This document shows positions 50,539-60,219 of a DNA stretch of 64,000 bases, piece after piece. The number at the start of each line of letters is the position of its first letter. Positions within the stretch are counted from its first letter, which is position 1. Source of the stretch: an uncultured Thermoguttaceae bacterium. Lineage in GTDB: Bacteria > Planctomycetota > Planctomycetia > Pirellulales > Thermoguttaceae. The position numbers and the translations under genes were made by a program. Below the pieces are notes generated by a model. The model was given only the letters and a program-made list of their open reading frames with translations, had not been told where the DNA came from and did no database searches. The stretch lies in NCBI GenBank assembly GCA_938084835.1, contig CALKER010000017.1, forward strand, positions 24,949 through 88,948, given 5' to 3'.

Positions 50539-52895
50539 GCAAACGCCCTCAGCCAACACTCGTTGACTATGTAATTACTGCGGTTGGCCCCGCAATGATC
50601 ATCGTGCTTCTGGCTAGTATGCTGTTCTTTTTAGTAGAGGTCTTTTACCAGGGTCAATACGGGGCACGACTTTATTGGGTGTTGGGACTGTTTGTAATGG
50701 GTGTGGTGCTCATCACACGAATTGCAATTGAGGAGGATCCGGCCCGAGCATTTGCTTATGGGGCACCACTGGCAGTGGTTACCTTCCTGGCGCTCCAGCG
50801 ATTTGTGGAATTCGGGGGACTTTTGGCACCGGTAAATCCTTTAGTAAATATGGGCATGATGGCACTGGTATGGTGGGTAGCGCACCGCTTGACGTGGGAG
50901 TGTAGCGGGGCCGACGATCAAAGCTCGACAACTGCCGGGCCCCTGTGGGACTTAATACAGAGACAATGGCTCCGGAAAGGGGCCGGTAGCCAAACCGACG
51001 AGCCCAAGACTGGGGACCCCTTCGATGAAGAGGAGGGACCAACCGCCTCCGTCCAGGAAGTTCGGCCCACGGCGAAATCGCATCGCACGGGAAAGGCAGA
51101 GCCGCGCCGACTCTTGCATGCTTCGGGGGTCTGGGTGCTCTACGTCTCTTTAGTCGCACTTCCCCTTTTCGGGTTGGGAGAGCTTTTTACAGGTGCAAGC
51201 CGATTGGAGCGACGTGGTTGGCTTGTTACACTCCTGGCCCTCTACTTGATGAGCGGCTTTGGGCTTCTTCTTTGCACGAGCTTTCTTAATCTCCGACGTT
51301 ACCTCCGAGCCCGCCATTTAAGCATGCCTGACGGGATCACCGCTGCCTGGCTTATAACAGGCACACTCATTATTATGGGGGTGATCACCATGGCTTGGAT
51401 TACGCCCCGACCTTATCCCGTGTACTCAAGGGGCATGTTGCTTGCCTGGGTAAAGTCGCCGCGGACCACAAGCTCTCCTTTTGCTCCCCCAGGAGAACCG
51501 GCCACGGATTCAAGGCCAGGCGACCCCTCGCTCACCACGTCCCCAAGCGACCGGGCAGGGAGCCACACCCCTCGGGACACCATGGGGGGCCCATCTGGTG
51601 CAGCGCCTTTTGAAGAGGCGGCTAAACAGCCAGTTGCCCAGCCACCCGAGGCTGGCTCAGGCGGTAGCGATACGATCGAAAGTCCCCCAAAAATGCTGGC
51701 CGACCCCAAAAGCCTGCCAACTCCCTCCGATCTTTTTCTTACAGATGCACAAACCTTGCCGAAGGATTCACCCAGGACACACGAACCGCCCCACGCAACC
51801 AAATTCTTTGATCGGCCGCAGTCGCCCCCTACGGAACAAAATTCACTACCTCAATCGGAGGGGGAACTCGCAATTCGCGCGGGAGCTCACACGAGCAGTG
51901 GCTCCGGTGGGGAAACCGCTGCAAGAACTCCCGAGAAAACCTATGGCCCCGATCCGAGGCCCGAGCTTGCCCCCCAAAAAACGGGGAAAGAGGTCCAAAG
52001 AGACACTGGCGGGGCTTCCCAAAGGCATGGTCACCAACCGCGGGTCCCCTCAGAAATGGGTCACCGGGCCGGCACAGAGCATAAATTTTCGCAAAAATCT
52101 GAACAGGATTTGACGCGGGATGCAATGGCTCAGCCCTCAAAGACCGGCGAAATGTCCCCACAGGATGGTGGCCGCGGCCAAGCCGGAATAGGGATGGACC
52201 GGCCCCCTGAGGTCCGGACCAATACATCGGAAGATGTCGAAGACGCGCGAGGCCCTACTTTTTCCCGGGGCCGAGGACCAGAGCTCCTCCCGCGCGGCAT
52301 TCCAAGCGCTGGCGGCCTGTTCCAACATGCGGGGACTCTCCTCCGCTTGCTTCTCGTCATTATGTTTCTCATATTAGGCGTGTACATGTTATGGTGCCAC
52401 GGGGCGAACGTTTGGCGGTTGTTTCAGAATCTTTGGGCGATTCTTCAGGAGTTTTGGCAAAACTTGTGGGGGATGGAGCCGCGGCCGAAGACGGAATCGT
52501 CACCTCCCCAGCCGGTGCCACCAAGGCCTGAACGTTTTTTAGACCTGGCAAACCCGTTTAACCCCCGCTTGGGACGTAAATTAACCCCAGATCAGTTGGT
52601 AGTGTACATCTACCGAGCCCTAGAAGTGTGGGCAGCGGAGTTCGCTTCCCCTCGCCAAGAATGTGAAACCCCACTTGAGTTTCTCTCGCGATTGTCTCCC
52701 CTCCTGCCCGAGGCGCAATTGCTTTTGAGGCAAGTTGCGGAGCTTTATGCCCGGGTTGCCTATGGCCCGGGTAAGCTGAGCACCGTCCCCGCAGACGATC
52801 TACAACTTCTTTGGAATGCGCTGGCCCAGCGGGCAAGTCAAGCTTCATCTTCGTTAGCGGCGGCGACCGTTCCCTCCGACCTTAACAAAGGTTGA
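50535..52895 (+). CDS. DUF4129 domain multi-pass membrane protein
   Basis: About 786 residues. N-terminal helices lie near residues 12-35, 42-60, 68-82 and 90-107; two more helices fall around 200-285. A long Pro/Ser/Gln-rich disordered segment (about 300-580) follows, then one helix LLRLLLVIMFLILGVYMLW. The C-terminal DUF4129 domain contains LTPDQLVVYIYRALEVWA, CETPLEFLSRLSPLLPEA and LLLRQVAELYARVAYGPGK. DUF4129 commonly partners transglutaminase-like and DUF58 proteins. ATG 50535 forms an ATGA overlap with the DUF58 stop; an earlier ATG at 50514 would overlap by 25 bp. The domain is exposed on the side opposite the disordered loop; precise role unknown. Confidence 0.85.
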   Translation: MSKRPQPTLVDYVITAVGPAMIIVLLASMLFFLVEVFYQGQYGARLYWVLGLFVMGVVLITRIAIEEDPARAFAYGAPLAVVTFLALQRFVEFGGLLAPVNPLVNMGMMALVWWVAHRLTWECSGADDQSSTTAGPLWDLIQRQWLRKGAGSQTDEPKTGDPFDEEEGPTASVQEVRPTAKSHRTGKAEPRRLLHASGVWVLYVSLVALPLFGLGELFTGASRLERRGWLVTLLALYLMSGFGLLLCTSFLNLRRYLRARHLSMPDGITAAWLITGTLIIMGVITMAWITPRPYPVYSRGMLLAWVKSPRTTSSPFAPPGEPATDSRPGDPSLTTSPSDRAGSHTPRDTMGGPSGAAPFEEAAKQPVAQPPEAGSGGSDTIESPPKMLADPKSLPTPSDLFLTDAQTLPKDSPRTHEPPHATKFFDRPQSPPTEQNSLPQSEGELAIRAGAHTSSGSGGETAARTPEKTYGPDPRPELAPQKTGKEVQRDTGGASQRHGHQPRVPSEMGHRAGTEHKFSQKSEQDLTRDAMAQPSKTGEMSPQDGGRGQAGIGMDRPPEVRTNTSEDVEDARGPTFSRGRGPELLPRGIPSAGGLFQHAGTLLRLLLVIMFLILGVYMLWCHGANVWRLFQNLWAILQEFWQNLWGMEPRPKTESSPPQPVPPRPERFLDLANPFNPRLGRKLTPDQLVVYIYRALEVWAAEFASPRQECETPLEFLSRLSPLLPEAQLLLRQVAELYARVAYGPGKLSTVPADDLQLLWNALAQRASQASSSLAAATVPSDLNKG

Positions 52896-53134
52896 CTGAT
52901 AGCCACAGTGGGCCTAAGGTTGTCATTCACCGATTGCTTTCTGAGACGCCCAAGACTTAGGGCCTAACCCTACCCCCACCTCGACCACATTGGCCTAGTG
53001 TTGTCAGTAATATGGTGGAAAATGTCGTGAGGAGTAAGGGGGAGAAGATGCAAACGCTTCCATTGGGGGAGTGGAAGTTAGGCAAGATTTCCAATGGTTC
53101 CCACCAAGTTCGACAAAGACCTCACAAAAAGACT

Positions 53135-54364
53135 TTACGAGGCAGAGGAGTTGGAAAACACCGCATCGACCGGCACAAAAGAGTCCGCGGCATGTGGAAG
53201 ATCCTCGCATCCCTGCTGAACCCGAGTGTTGCCAAGGGGCTTAGTCTTTCTGGCGTTGTTCCCCTGGGCTTTGTTACCCTTCAGGGGAGCAGGGTGCCCC
53301 TGTGCTTCCCCAAAAAACACCTCCAAACAAACTGCTACGTGCTCGTCTAACTTCTTTGCCTCCTCGGTGCCACCGCGAGTTAAAAGTTGGCTTTGAAACA
53401 AAACCAAAGCCTCTTTTCCCTCGGGCCATCTCACGTTCATGATTTCGGTGATTTCCTGAAGCAACTGGTAAATCCGCGCCCGGGTTAGCCCAAGGCGCCG
53501 AGCGATTTGACGGATACTCGCCCTTGGCCCCCCACAACCTAGCCGTTCTTCAGCCAACTTTATCACCCCAGGTTTAGCGTCAAGTCGCAGTTGTTCCAAC
53601 AGCGGCATGACCAGACCCGCATGGAATTCTTCCAGCGCGGGAAATTGACCATTTTGGGACGCCCCCCGCCATTGCCTCCACAGCCACGCCTCTGCCTGAG
53701 CCACATGACGGGGAAGAAAACGAAGTGTGAGGTGCGAGTCCACCGGAAATGACGCGGCCAACCGATGAATGTCAAAGAACACTTCTAAGATGGACCGCAC
53801 CCGGCGGTGCCCATAAATTCGCATGGAGTAGAGTTCTTGTAGCGAGCGTTCCAAGTAATTCTTAAGCGGCTGGTGCCACAAGGTGCGAAGGAGTTCTCGG
53901 AGGCTTCGGGCTAGCCGGCCCAGAGGTTCGTCATGGAGTTGCAATCGGGCTGCGGTGGTACGCCATTGGGCCCAAACCACCTCGGAGACACTTGTTGGAT
54001 CAAAGGCTTCTGTGCCACTGTGATCCCGCCGGTCCGACTCTGGGCGACCCCAGACACTTCCTCCCGCGACCAGGGAACTAGGATCCGTCTGCCGCACCCG
54101 CTCGAGCAAACAAATCAAAGTCCTGAGCTTTCGCTGCCCAATCCCGGGCGTGTTTTGTAAATCCCGAAACGGAGTCTGGAGTATCTCTCCGACCGTCCAA
54201 TTGAGGAAGGGCAGGGGCAGGCGACGATCGGCACTCTCTACCCACGCTGCCAACGGCCGCTGTCGGTGAGGAGCGTAGACCTCCGCGGAGAGAATGGCCC
54301 GCAATGCCTCGAACTCTCCCATGAGGCACATTGCTTCCACGGAAGCCGGCCTTTTGGCTGTCAT
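53135..54364 (-). CDS. HhH and sigma-region-4-like HTH protein, probable DNA-binding regulator
   Basis: 409 residues, no signal peptide. Near residues 50-90 there is a helix-hairpin-helix-like segment (LQNTPGIGQRKLRTLICLLERV) preceded by LPLPFLNWTVGEILQTPF. A helical middle region follows. Near 280-315 lies a sigma-70 region 4-like helix-turn-helix (RASIRQIARRLGLTRARIYQLLQEI). The last 50 residues are low complexity. The HhH plus HTH combination suggests DNA binding in transcription or repair; I recall similar planctomycete hypotheticals but no named family. GGAG lies 10 nt before the ATG. It converges on the DUF4129 gene and diverges from pyrF. Confidence 0.72.
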   Translation of the reverse strand: MTAKRPASVEAMCLMGEFEALRAILSAEVYAPHRQRPLAAWVESADRRLPLPFLNWTVGEILQTPFRDLQNTPGIGQRKLRTLICLLERVRQTDPSSLVAGGSVWGRPESDRRDHSGTEAFDPTSVSEVVWAQWRTTAARLQLHDEPLGRLARSLRELLRTLWHQPLKNYLERSLQELYSMRIYGHRRVRSILEVFFDIHRLAASFPVDSHLTLRFLPRHVAQAEAWLWRQWRGASQNGQFPALEEFHAGLVMPLLEQLRLDAKPGVIKLAEERLGCGGPRASIRQIARRLGLTRARIYQLLQEITEIMNVRWPEGKEALVLFQSQLLTRGGTEEAKKLDEHVAVCLEVFFGEAQGHPAPLKGNKAQGNNARKTKPLGNTRVQQGCEDLPHAADSFVPVDAVFSNSSAS

Positions 54365-55271
54365 GTTTGACGAACTCCAGGTCTCCAGGACGGAGTCAAG
54401 AGTGTCCCATATCCCGAAAGCTTTTTGGGCCCAATAGCCGCCCTACGGGGCTAGCCCTGTCAAGGCGGTACCGAACCCCGATCAATAGCAATTGCCTATT
54501 CTGTTTAGACCTTCCGGACACGTCAAGAAAATCCAGACTACCCATATTTCCTCGACAACCGAAAATATTTTTTCTGCCTTTTTTAATCGCTCAACCGTGG
54601 TATCGCCTCATCAGAAACCCCGGTCAGCTCAAGCACCTCACCCTGGAAAATGGCACACCGATGCACCGTGCGCGTAGGGAAACTATATCAATTCAACTAG
54701 ATGAAAATGAGAGAAATGACAATATTTTGATTGCGGCACCTTCGAGCGCACCACCTTTCGCCTTGAGATCCATTATTGGGTACCGTATACGGCACTTCGG
54801 TAAGGCCGGAGGAGCCACAGGGTCGAACGCTTCCGTCAGTTATCGGGGAAAACAGACGTACTTTCTTTAGGTGTCGGAGTGATTAGTTGTCGGAGGGAAG
54901 AGAGGCAATAAGCCTCTCGTGGCGGACCCTGAGGCCTTTCCAGAGACAAGTTTGCGAGTCTAAGGATGCCCCACTACTCATAAGCGGTTCCCCGCACCCT
55001 ATAAAAGTAGGAGTATCTTTAAAACATGTGCAAGTGAACCGAACAAAAAAGCAATTTAGTTGCCATTCCTGACTTCGGTTGACGTGAAAAGTAGAAAATA
55101 TTCGTTAGAACTGGAAATGAACGGACGTTAAAAGGGCGAAACGCTTTAGCAAGGGCTTTGAAAAGTTGTGGGGCCAAATGCCGGCCGAATACCCCATTGA
55201 CTCTTTTAAGCGACGCCATCACGTGCCGCCTGTTATTGAGCCCTTGTGCCGGAAAGGAGGAGGTTTGGTCG
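54365..55271 (+). other. 0.9-kb gap between divergent HTH gene and pyrF
   Basis: No frame with family signal. The section 54480-54720 is AT-rich and may carry promoters. GGAGGAGG just before pyrF is its ribosome-binding site. No RNA gene was recognised. Confidence 0.45.
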
Positions 55272-56234
55272 ATGTCCGACAGGTCCCTTTCTGACCCTAT
55301 TGCCCGGTCAAACCACTTTGGCGACCGCCTCGCCGCCGCCGTTAGGAGTAAGCGATCCCCCATTGTTGTAGGGCTCGACCCGCGCTTTGATTTACTACCG
55401 GCCGAGCTGGCAGACAGCTGTCGCGAATGTTCCCGGGACTTGACGGCCGCCGTTGTTGCTGAATTCTGCCGGAAAGTCATCGACATAGTGGCCGATTTGG
55501 TGCCTGCCGTCAAAATCCAATCCGCATTTTTCGAGGCAATCGGCCCCGAAGGCTTGATCGCGATGGCGGAGGTGCTCGAATACGCAAGAAAGTGCGGCTT
55601 AATTGTTATCCTGGATGTGAAACGCGGGGACATCGGCTCCACGGCCGAAGCCTACGCGGACGCCTATTTGGGCCCGGAAGGTCCGGCCCCTTGGCCGGCA
55701 GATGCCATCACCGTCAATCCATTTCTTGGACCGGATACCCTCGAACCGTTTGTCCGCACTGCGCAAGCCCGCGGGGGCGGAATCTTCGGTCTTGTGCGGA
55801 CATCAAATCCTGGGGCACCGGAATTTCAGGATATAACCCCGATGAACGGCAAGCCCGTGTACCGTCGCATTGCCGATTGGGTTCAGTCGCAGGCGATGGT
55901 AACAGCCGGGCAATCCGGGCTCGGCATCGTCGGCGGTGTTGTGGGGGCTACATACCCCCAGCAATTGAAAGAGCTCCGCTCAGTGATGGCCAACGCCTGG
56001 TTGCTGGTTCCCGGTTATGGCACGCAGGGCGCCACCGCCACTGATGTGTCCTCCGCTTTCCGACCTGACGGTCTCGGCGCCTTGGTGAACAATTCCCGGG
56101 GATTAATATTTGCCTTTCGGCAGCCTGAGTATGCCGAGATGGCTCGGCGTGCGGGTTGGCAGGCCGCCACGCGAAAGGCAACGGAAGAAATGCTGCAACA
56201 ACTGCGCAGTTTAACCCCCGCCGGTAATCTTTAA
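55272..56234 (+). CDS. pyrF: Orotidine 5'-phosphate decarboxylase (group 2)
   Basis: About 320 residues. The TIM-barrel decarboxylase catalyses the last step of UMP synthesis, orotidine 5'-phosphate to UMP plus CO2, in the cytoplasm. SPIVVGLDPRFDLLP opens the barrel; VKIQSAFFEAIG follows; the catalytic Asp-Lys-Asp array is in ILDVKRGDIGSTA, in the spacing of the longer group 2 form. Phosphate-binding loops occur in LGIVGGVVGATYPQQL and VPGYGTQGAT. ATG 55272 is chosen because GGAGGAGG precedes it; the frame extends further upstream without homology. It stands alone; no other pyr gene is in the window. Confidence 0.95.
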   Translation: MSDRSLSDPIARSNHFGDRLAAAVRSKRSPIVVGLDPRFDLLPAELADSCRECSRDLTAAVVAEFCRKVIDIVADLVPAVKIQSAFFEAIGPEGLIAMAEVLEYARKCGLIVILDVKRGDIGSTAEAYADAYLGPEGPAPWPADAITVNPFLGPDTLEPFVRTAQARGGGIFGLVRTSNPGAPEFQDITPMNGKPVYRRIADWVQSQAMVTAGQSGLGIVGGVVGATYPQQLKELRSVMANAWLLVPGYGTQGATATDVSSAFRPDGLGALVNNSRGLIFAFRQPEYAEMARRAGWQAATRKATEEMLQQLRSLTPAGNL

Positions 56235-56772
56235 CGAAATGTTTTACGAGGAGCTTTCTCCCAAGCCTAATTCAACCCACGACGATTCCCGGAAGTACCG
56301 AAACCTTGCTTCGCGTAAAACTGTATAAAACAACTTAGGTGGTGGTGCTGGAGCCGAGCACAAAACCCGGGGCTGAAGAACTTCCCCTTTTTCAGGATCC
56401 CCAAGAACGAACGTCCGGCACATCGCTTCTACCCATGAGCCCTAATTGCCTTGCCCGAGGATCCTAAGGGGGGAGAACCATCCCACCAATTAAAAAGCAC
56501 AAGAAACAAGTTTGGCTTCCGCTATCCGAAATCACCTCAGCTTTTTCGTCATAACGCTGACACACGAGCCAGAGTACCGAAGGCTACTGAAAGCTAGCCT
56601 TGCTAGAACTTCGACGCTCTCTTATATTGCTCCCGCAAAAAATCGCCGACGTTAATGCCTTGGTTAACACTCGAATGAGCCTTGGCACCATAATTTCGTG
56701 AAGAGGCGTATCAACCTCTAAGCCACTGGCGCAGGCTCATTCGGAAGTTTATTGGAAAAAGGGTCTCGCGAA
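56235..56772 (+). other. Gap between pyrF and the NDK-like gene
   Basis: No coding or RNA signal recognised. No T-run terminator after pyrF is apparent. Confidence 0.4.
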
Positions 56773-57522
56773 ATGTCGAGTTATCCGCCTGAGTTAGAGC
56801 AAACACTCGTTCTGATAAAACCGGATGCCCTGAAACTGTCTCTCACTGGGTACATTCTTTCTCAGTTTTCCGAGTTCCACACTCGCTTGCGTTTCGCGGG
56901 AATGAAAGTGGTTCACGTGACGCGGAGGCTGGCAGAGACTCACTATGCGGAGCATCGCGGAAAGGTTTACTTTTCCACACTTGTTGATTACATCACAGGG
57001 AGAATTCACTACCACCATCTTCCGAATCGTCGCCGAGTGATCGCGATCGTTTACTGTGGTCCCCAAGCGATTTCCATGATTCGGAAGATAGTTGGCCCCA
57101 CTAATCCCCACGATGCTCGGGAAAAGGAGCCGGGAACTATCCGTGCTCTAGGCACGGTTGTACCGATCGTCGACAACGAGGGCAAAATAATCGGGCACCG
57201 ATTGGACAACTTGGTGCATGCCTCCGATTCGCCCCAAGCGGCGGAGCGGGAAATTAAGCTGTGGTTTAAGCCCAACGACCTAATGCCTTACATGCGAATA
57301 TTTCCCACGACAAAATGCGAGCGACACTACTATCTGCTCGATGAGACCTTGTATCCGTCTTATGTCTCTGGAAGCATTTGCCTCATGGCACCGGGTGACA
57401 CCGTGTGGGCCTCCGACGTGGAGCTTCTTCAGCGGATCGAGCGAGGTTTGGAGCCTCCTGAGGCAGTTTGGCAGGTGGCAGCCAAGTATCTCATCAACGA
57501 ACTCTGCGAAGGTGACGAATAA
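56773..57522 (+). CDS. Nucleoside diphosphate kinase-like protein with C-terminal extension
   Basis: About 249 residues against the usual 140-150 of NDKs. Core signatures are intact: TLVLIKPDALK (residues 11-21, ATP-phosphate contact), VGPTNPHDAREKEPGTIRALG, and catalytic His149 in NLVHASDSPQAAEREI. The chain between YFSTLVDYITG and the TNP motif is longer than in standard enzymes, and about 85 residues follow the kinase core, ending in LLQRIERGLEPPEAVWQVAAKYLINEL. NDKs equilibrate NTP and NDP pools through a phosphohistidine. The intact His suggests activity; the extension's role is unknown. ATG 56773 is chosen; a TTG start at 56752 with GGAAG upstream cannot be excluded. Confidence 0.88.
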   Translation: MSSYPPELEQTLVLIKPDALKLSLTGYILSQFSEFHTRLRFAGMKVVHVTRRLAETHYAEHRGKVYFSTLVDYITGRIHYHHLPNRRRVIAIVYCGPQAISMIRKIVGPTNPHDAREKEPGTIRALGTVVPIVDNEGKIIGHRLDNLVHASDSPQAAEREIKLWFKPNDLMPYMRIFPTTKCERHYYLLDETLYPSYVSGSICLMAPGDTVWASDVELLQRIERGLEPPEAVWQVAAKYLINELCEGDE

Positions 57523-58167
57523 GTTCACATCTTCATCGAAAGGGCCTCTCTGACCTCGACATTAACGTTGTCCTTGCGCGGCCCACATCCTTAAAAATCA
57601 ACATTGAGGGAGTGATCCACGTAAAGCGAGGAAACCTCAAACCCGGCTCTTTTGGCGGAGGTCTGCGAGCTGGGGACAAGCTTGCTCCCGGAAGCTCTTC
57701 GGGAAAACCGCCTGGCTTACCGCTTTGTACATTGTCGGCTTAAACGGCTGATCCTCTGCCACTTGTTCAGAAACTATCGTCCCGGCGGCTGTTAAAAACC
57801 AGGTGAACTAACGCCTTAAGCTGCGTTGACAGCTTGAGCGTGGGCACCAAGATCCAGCCCACCAAACCGATCTGCTTACTGAGCCAGGCAGTGGCAACGC
57901 TCACAACCCCGACCGAAAGCATGCGAGACCAAACCCCGTGCGCCCTCCGGACATCACGTGGCCTCTAGCCCATGGCGATTTTTTTGTGTGGCCCAAGTAA
58001 GCCCACTTTCTTCGCGGCGCCCTGGGCTAAAAGCCCTTGGTATCTCCTAACGTGAAAAAGGCGGCAAATTGCCGTGAGCCTCTCTACCTCCGGGCTTCCG
58101 CTTGCTTCCGCGACCGAGGTATTTCGTGATCAGCTCGTAACATCGGACAGGACAACTTTTCAGCGCA
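57523..58167 (+). other. Convergent gap without a recognised gene
   Basis: Only short frames without homology. A small GGGCT-AAA-AGCCC hairpin occurs near 58024-58037. No terminator with a clear T-run is present for the NDK-like gene. Confidence 0.4.
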
Positions 58168-59541
58168 CTAATTTTTCAGTGATTGCAAAGGCGCAGGGAT
58201 ACGGCCACCAAAGTGAACGAACTGGGCACTGGCACCAGCATTGCGGATTTCCATCACCGGCGCGGAGCCAAAGAGTCCTCCAAAATGAACCCAATCGCCC
58301 GCCTTAGCCCCTGGCACGGGAATCAACCTTGCTGCGGTTGTTTTATCGTTGATGACACCAATGGCCATCTCATCAGCGATGAGCGCGGCGATGGTCTCCG
58401 GAGGAGTATCCCCCGGCAAAAGGATCATGTCCAACCCCACAGAACAAACGGCGGTCATCGCTTCCAGCTTTTCAATAACCAGGTGACCTGCTCCCGCTGC
58501 GTCCGCTAACGCGGCATCCTCACACACGGGGATAAAGGCGCCGCTTAATCCGCCGACGGAGCTTGAAGCAAAAAGACCACCCTTCTTCACAGCGTCGGTG
58601 AGCATAGCGATGGCAGCAGTCGAACCGGGCGCCCCGATCTTAGCAATCCCTAGTGTTCTCAGAATTTCACCGACACTATCGCCCACAGTAGGCGTAGGTG
58701 CCAGCGACAAGTCCACAATTCCGAAGGCTACCCCCAATTCTGCCGCTACTTCTCGGCCAATCAATTCTCCTACCCGAGTGACACGGAAACTTGTAATTTT
58801 TATTTCCTCGGCTAAATCACCGAGGGTCAACGTGTTGTCGATCGCAAGGCGCCGCTTCAAGGCACTACATACCACGCCCGGTCCGGAAACGCCAATGTTA
58901 ACGGCGGCCTCCGGTTCGCCTGGCCCCATGTACGCGCCCGCCATAAATGGGTTGTCCTCCGGAATATTGGCAAAAACGACCAGTTTGGCACACCCAAACC
59001 CGTGACGGTCAGCTGTGGCCTCAGCAATCTCCAAAATCACATGCCCCATTTCATGGACCGCATCCATATTGATGCCGGCATGCCGCGAGGCCACATTCAC
59101 CGATGCGCATACACGTTCGGTCTGAGAAAGTACCTCCGGAAGTGAACGAATAACCACCGCATCCGCAGGTGTGATCCCCTTGTGCACCAAAGCGGTGAAG
59201 CCGCCTACGAAGTCCACACCAATTTCTTTTGCCACACTGTCCAGCGTCTTCGCTACTTGCAGCGCCGCAGTCTGACCATGCCCAGCAAGAACGGTAGCTA
59301 TCGGCGAAATAGCCAAGCGTTTGTTAATGACCGGGATACCGTACTTGGCTCCCACTCGGTCGCAGACTTCTACCAGCCGGCTGGCCCGCGAAAGAATCTT
59401 ATTTCGGAGTTTGCGACAAAGCAGCTCCACACTTGGGGCTGCGCAGTCCTCCACGTTCAGCGCCAGCGTCACGGCGCGAACGTCAAGGTGTTCCGCATGG
59501 AGCATTTCAATGGTGGACAGAATCTCGTCTGTGCGCAGCAT
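58168..59541 (-). CDS. PFL family (UPF0210) protein
   Basis: 457 residues, the full length of the UPF0210/DUF711 family. Signatures include the N-terminal MLRTDEILSTIEMLHAEHLDVRAVTLALN, NKRLAISPIA, VDFVGGFTALVHKG, IPEDNPFMAGAYMGPGEPE, NIGVSGPGVV and, towards the end, AGDWVHFGGLFGSAPVM with FVHFGGRIPAPLQSLKN. Structures of the family show a pyruvate-formate-lyase-like barrel, but no glycyl-radical Gly loop or reaction is established. It overlaps the preceding ACT gene by 35 bp on the same strand; ACT (UPF0237) plus UPF0210 pairs are conserved in many bacteria, so the ACT protein probably controls or partners this one. Confidence 0.93.
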   Translation of the reverse strand: MLRTDEILSTIEMLHAEHLDVRAVTLALNVEDCAAPSVELLCRKLRNKILSRASRLVEVCDRVGAKYGIPVINKRLAISPIATVLAGHGQTAALQVAKTLDSVAKEIGVDFVGGFTALVHKGITPADAVVIRSLPEVLSQTERVCASVNVASRHAGINMDAVHEMGHVILEIAEATADRHGFGCAKLVVFANIPEDNPFMAGAYMGPGEPEAAVNIGVSGPGVVCSALKRRLAIDNTLTLGDLAEEIKITSFRVTRVGELIGREVAAELGVAFGIVDLSLAPTPTVGDSVGEILRTLGIAKIGAPGSTAAIAMLTDAVKKGGLFASSSVGGLSGAFIPVCEDAALADAAGAGHLVIEKLEAMTAVCSVGLDMILLPGDTPPETIAALIADEMAIGVINDKTTAARLIPVPGAKAGDWVHFGGLFGSAPVMEIRNAGASAQFVHFGGRIPAPLQSLKN

Positions 59542-60139
59542 GGCTGGTCTGACCCGGTGGTGTTGCGTAGAGGCGCAATTGGTTGGTTGCTACAAAGATA
59601 TTCTCGTGCTGCAGCTTTACCGTAAAGCCCAGCTCCTGCCCAATTTGCTCCAGGTCCGCTTGGAGCATCCGGATATCCCAAGATTTGGGAATCTCCAACT
59701 GACCGATTAGTACAAATTCGTCACCCGAATGATCCCCGTAGAGATCCACTATGTTTATATCCTTTCCCGCGAGATACTCGCTAAATCGTCGAACAATCCC
59801 CGGTTGGTCTTTACCGAAGGCCGTGATCACAAACCGATCGGACTCCGGTCGGTCCACAAACTCGTCAGGGGAGATTGTCGGGCGGACTACTACGTCATAC
59901 CCGCGGCCGGAAGTATCCGCCTTTTTAATGCTCTCGGCTATAGCTTCCGGATCCAGTTGCTCCGGAAAGCTCACGATCATTATCAGCGTGAAGTAGCCAC
60001 CCAACACCGTCTGACTGCACGCATCGATATTGCCTCCGAGCTGCTCGATGGCCTTACTGACCGCAGCTACGATACCGGGACGATCATCGGCCACGACGTT
60101 TACAACATACGAGTTAGGAAACCGGCACAACATTGTCAT
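59507..60139 (-). CDS. Double ACT domain regulatory protein (GcvR/UPF0237-like)
   Basis: 210 residues with two ACT domains. The first spans about residues 9-85 (YVVNVVADDRPGIVAAVSKAI, with the typical DRPGIVA loop). The second spans about 100-180 (RFVITAFGKDQPGIVRRFSEYL, DINIVDLYG). ACT domains bind amino acids or other small ligands; none can be predicted. Upstream partners of UPF0210 are usually single-ACT (UPF0237); the duplicated form resembles GcvR-type regulators. The tail after residue 185 is His/Arg-rich and overlaps the PFL gene start. Its start is ATG 60139 with a weak ribosome-binding site; an ATG two codons on is possible. Confidence 0.86.
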   Translation of the reverse strand: MTMLCRFPNSYVVNVVADDRPGIVAAVSKAIEQLGGNIDACSQTVLGGYFTLIMIVSFPEQLDPEAIAESIKKADTSGRGYDVVVRPTISPDEFVDRPESDRFVITAFGKDQPGIVRRFSEYLAGKDINIVDLYGDHSGDEFVLIGQLEIPKSWDIRMLQADLEQIGQELGFTVKLQHENIFVATNQLRLYATPPGQTSHAAHRRDSVHH

Positions 60140-60219
60140 GATCCGTCTATCATCTGGCGATCCTGCACATCTGGCACTCTGCCAGCCAAACTAGTCCACT
60201 GCCCACCCCCCGAAAAGAA

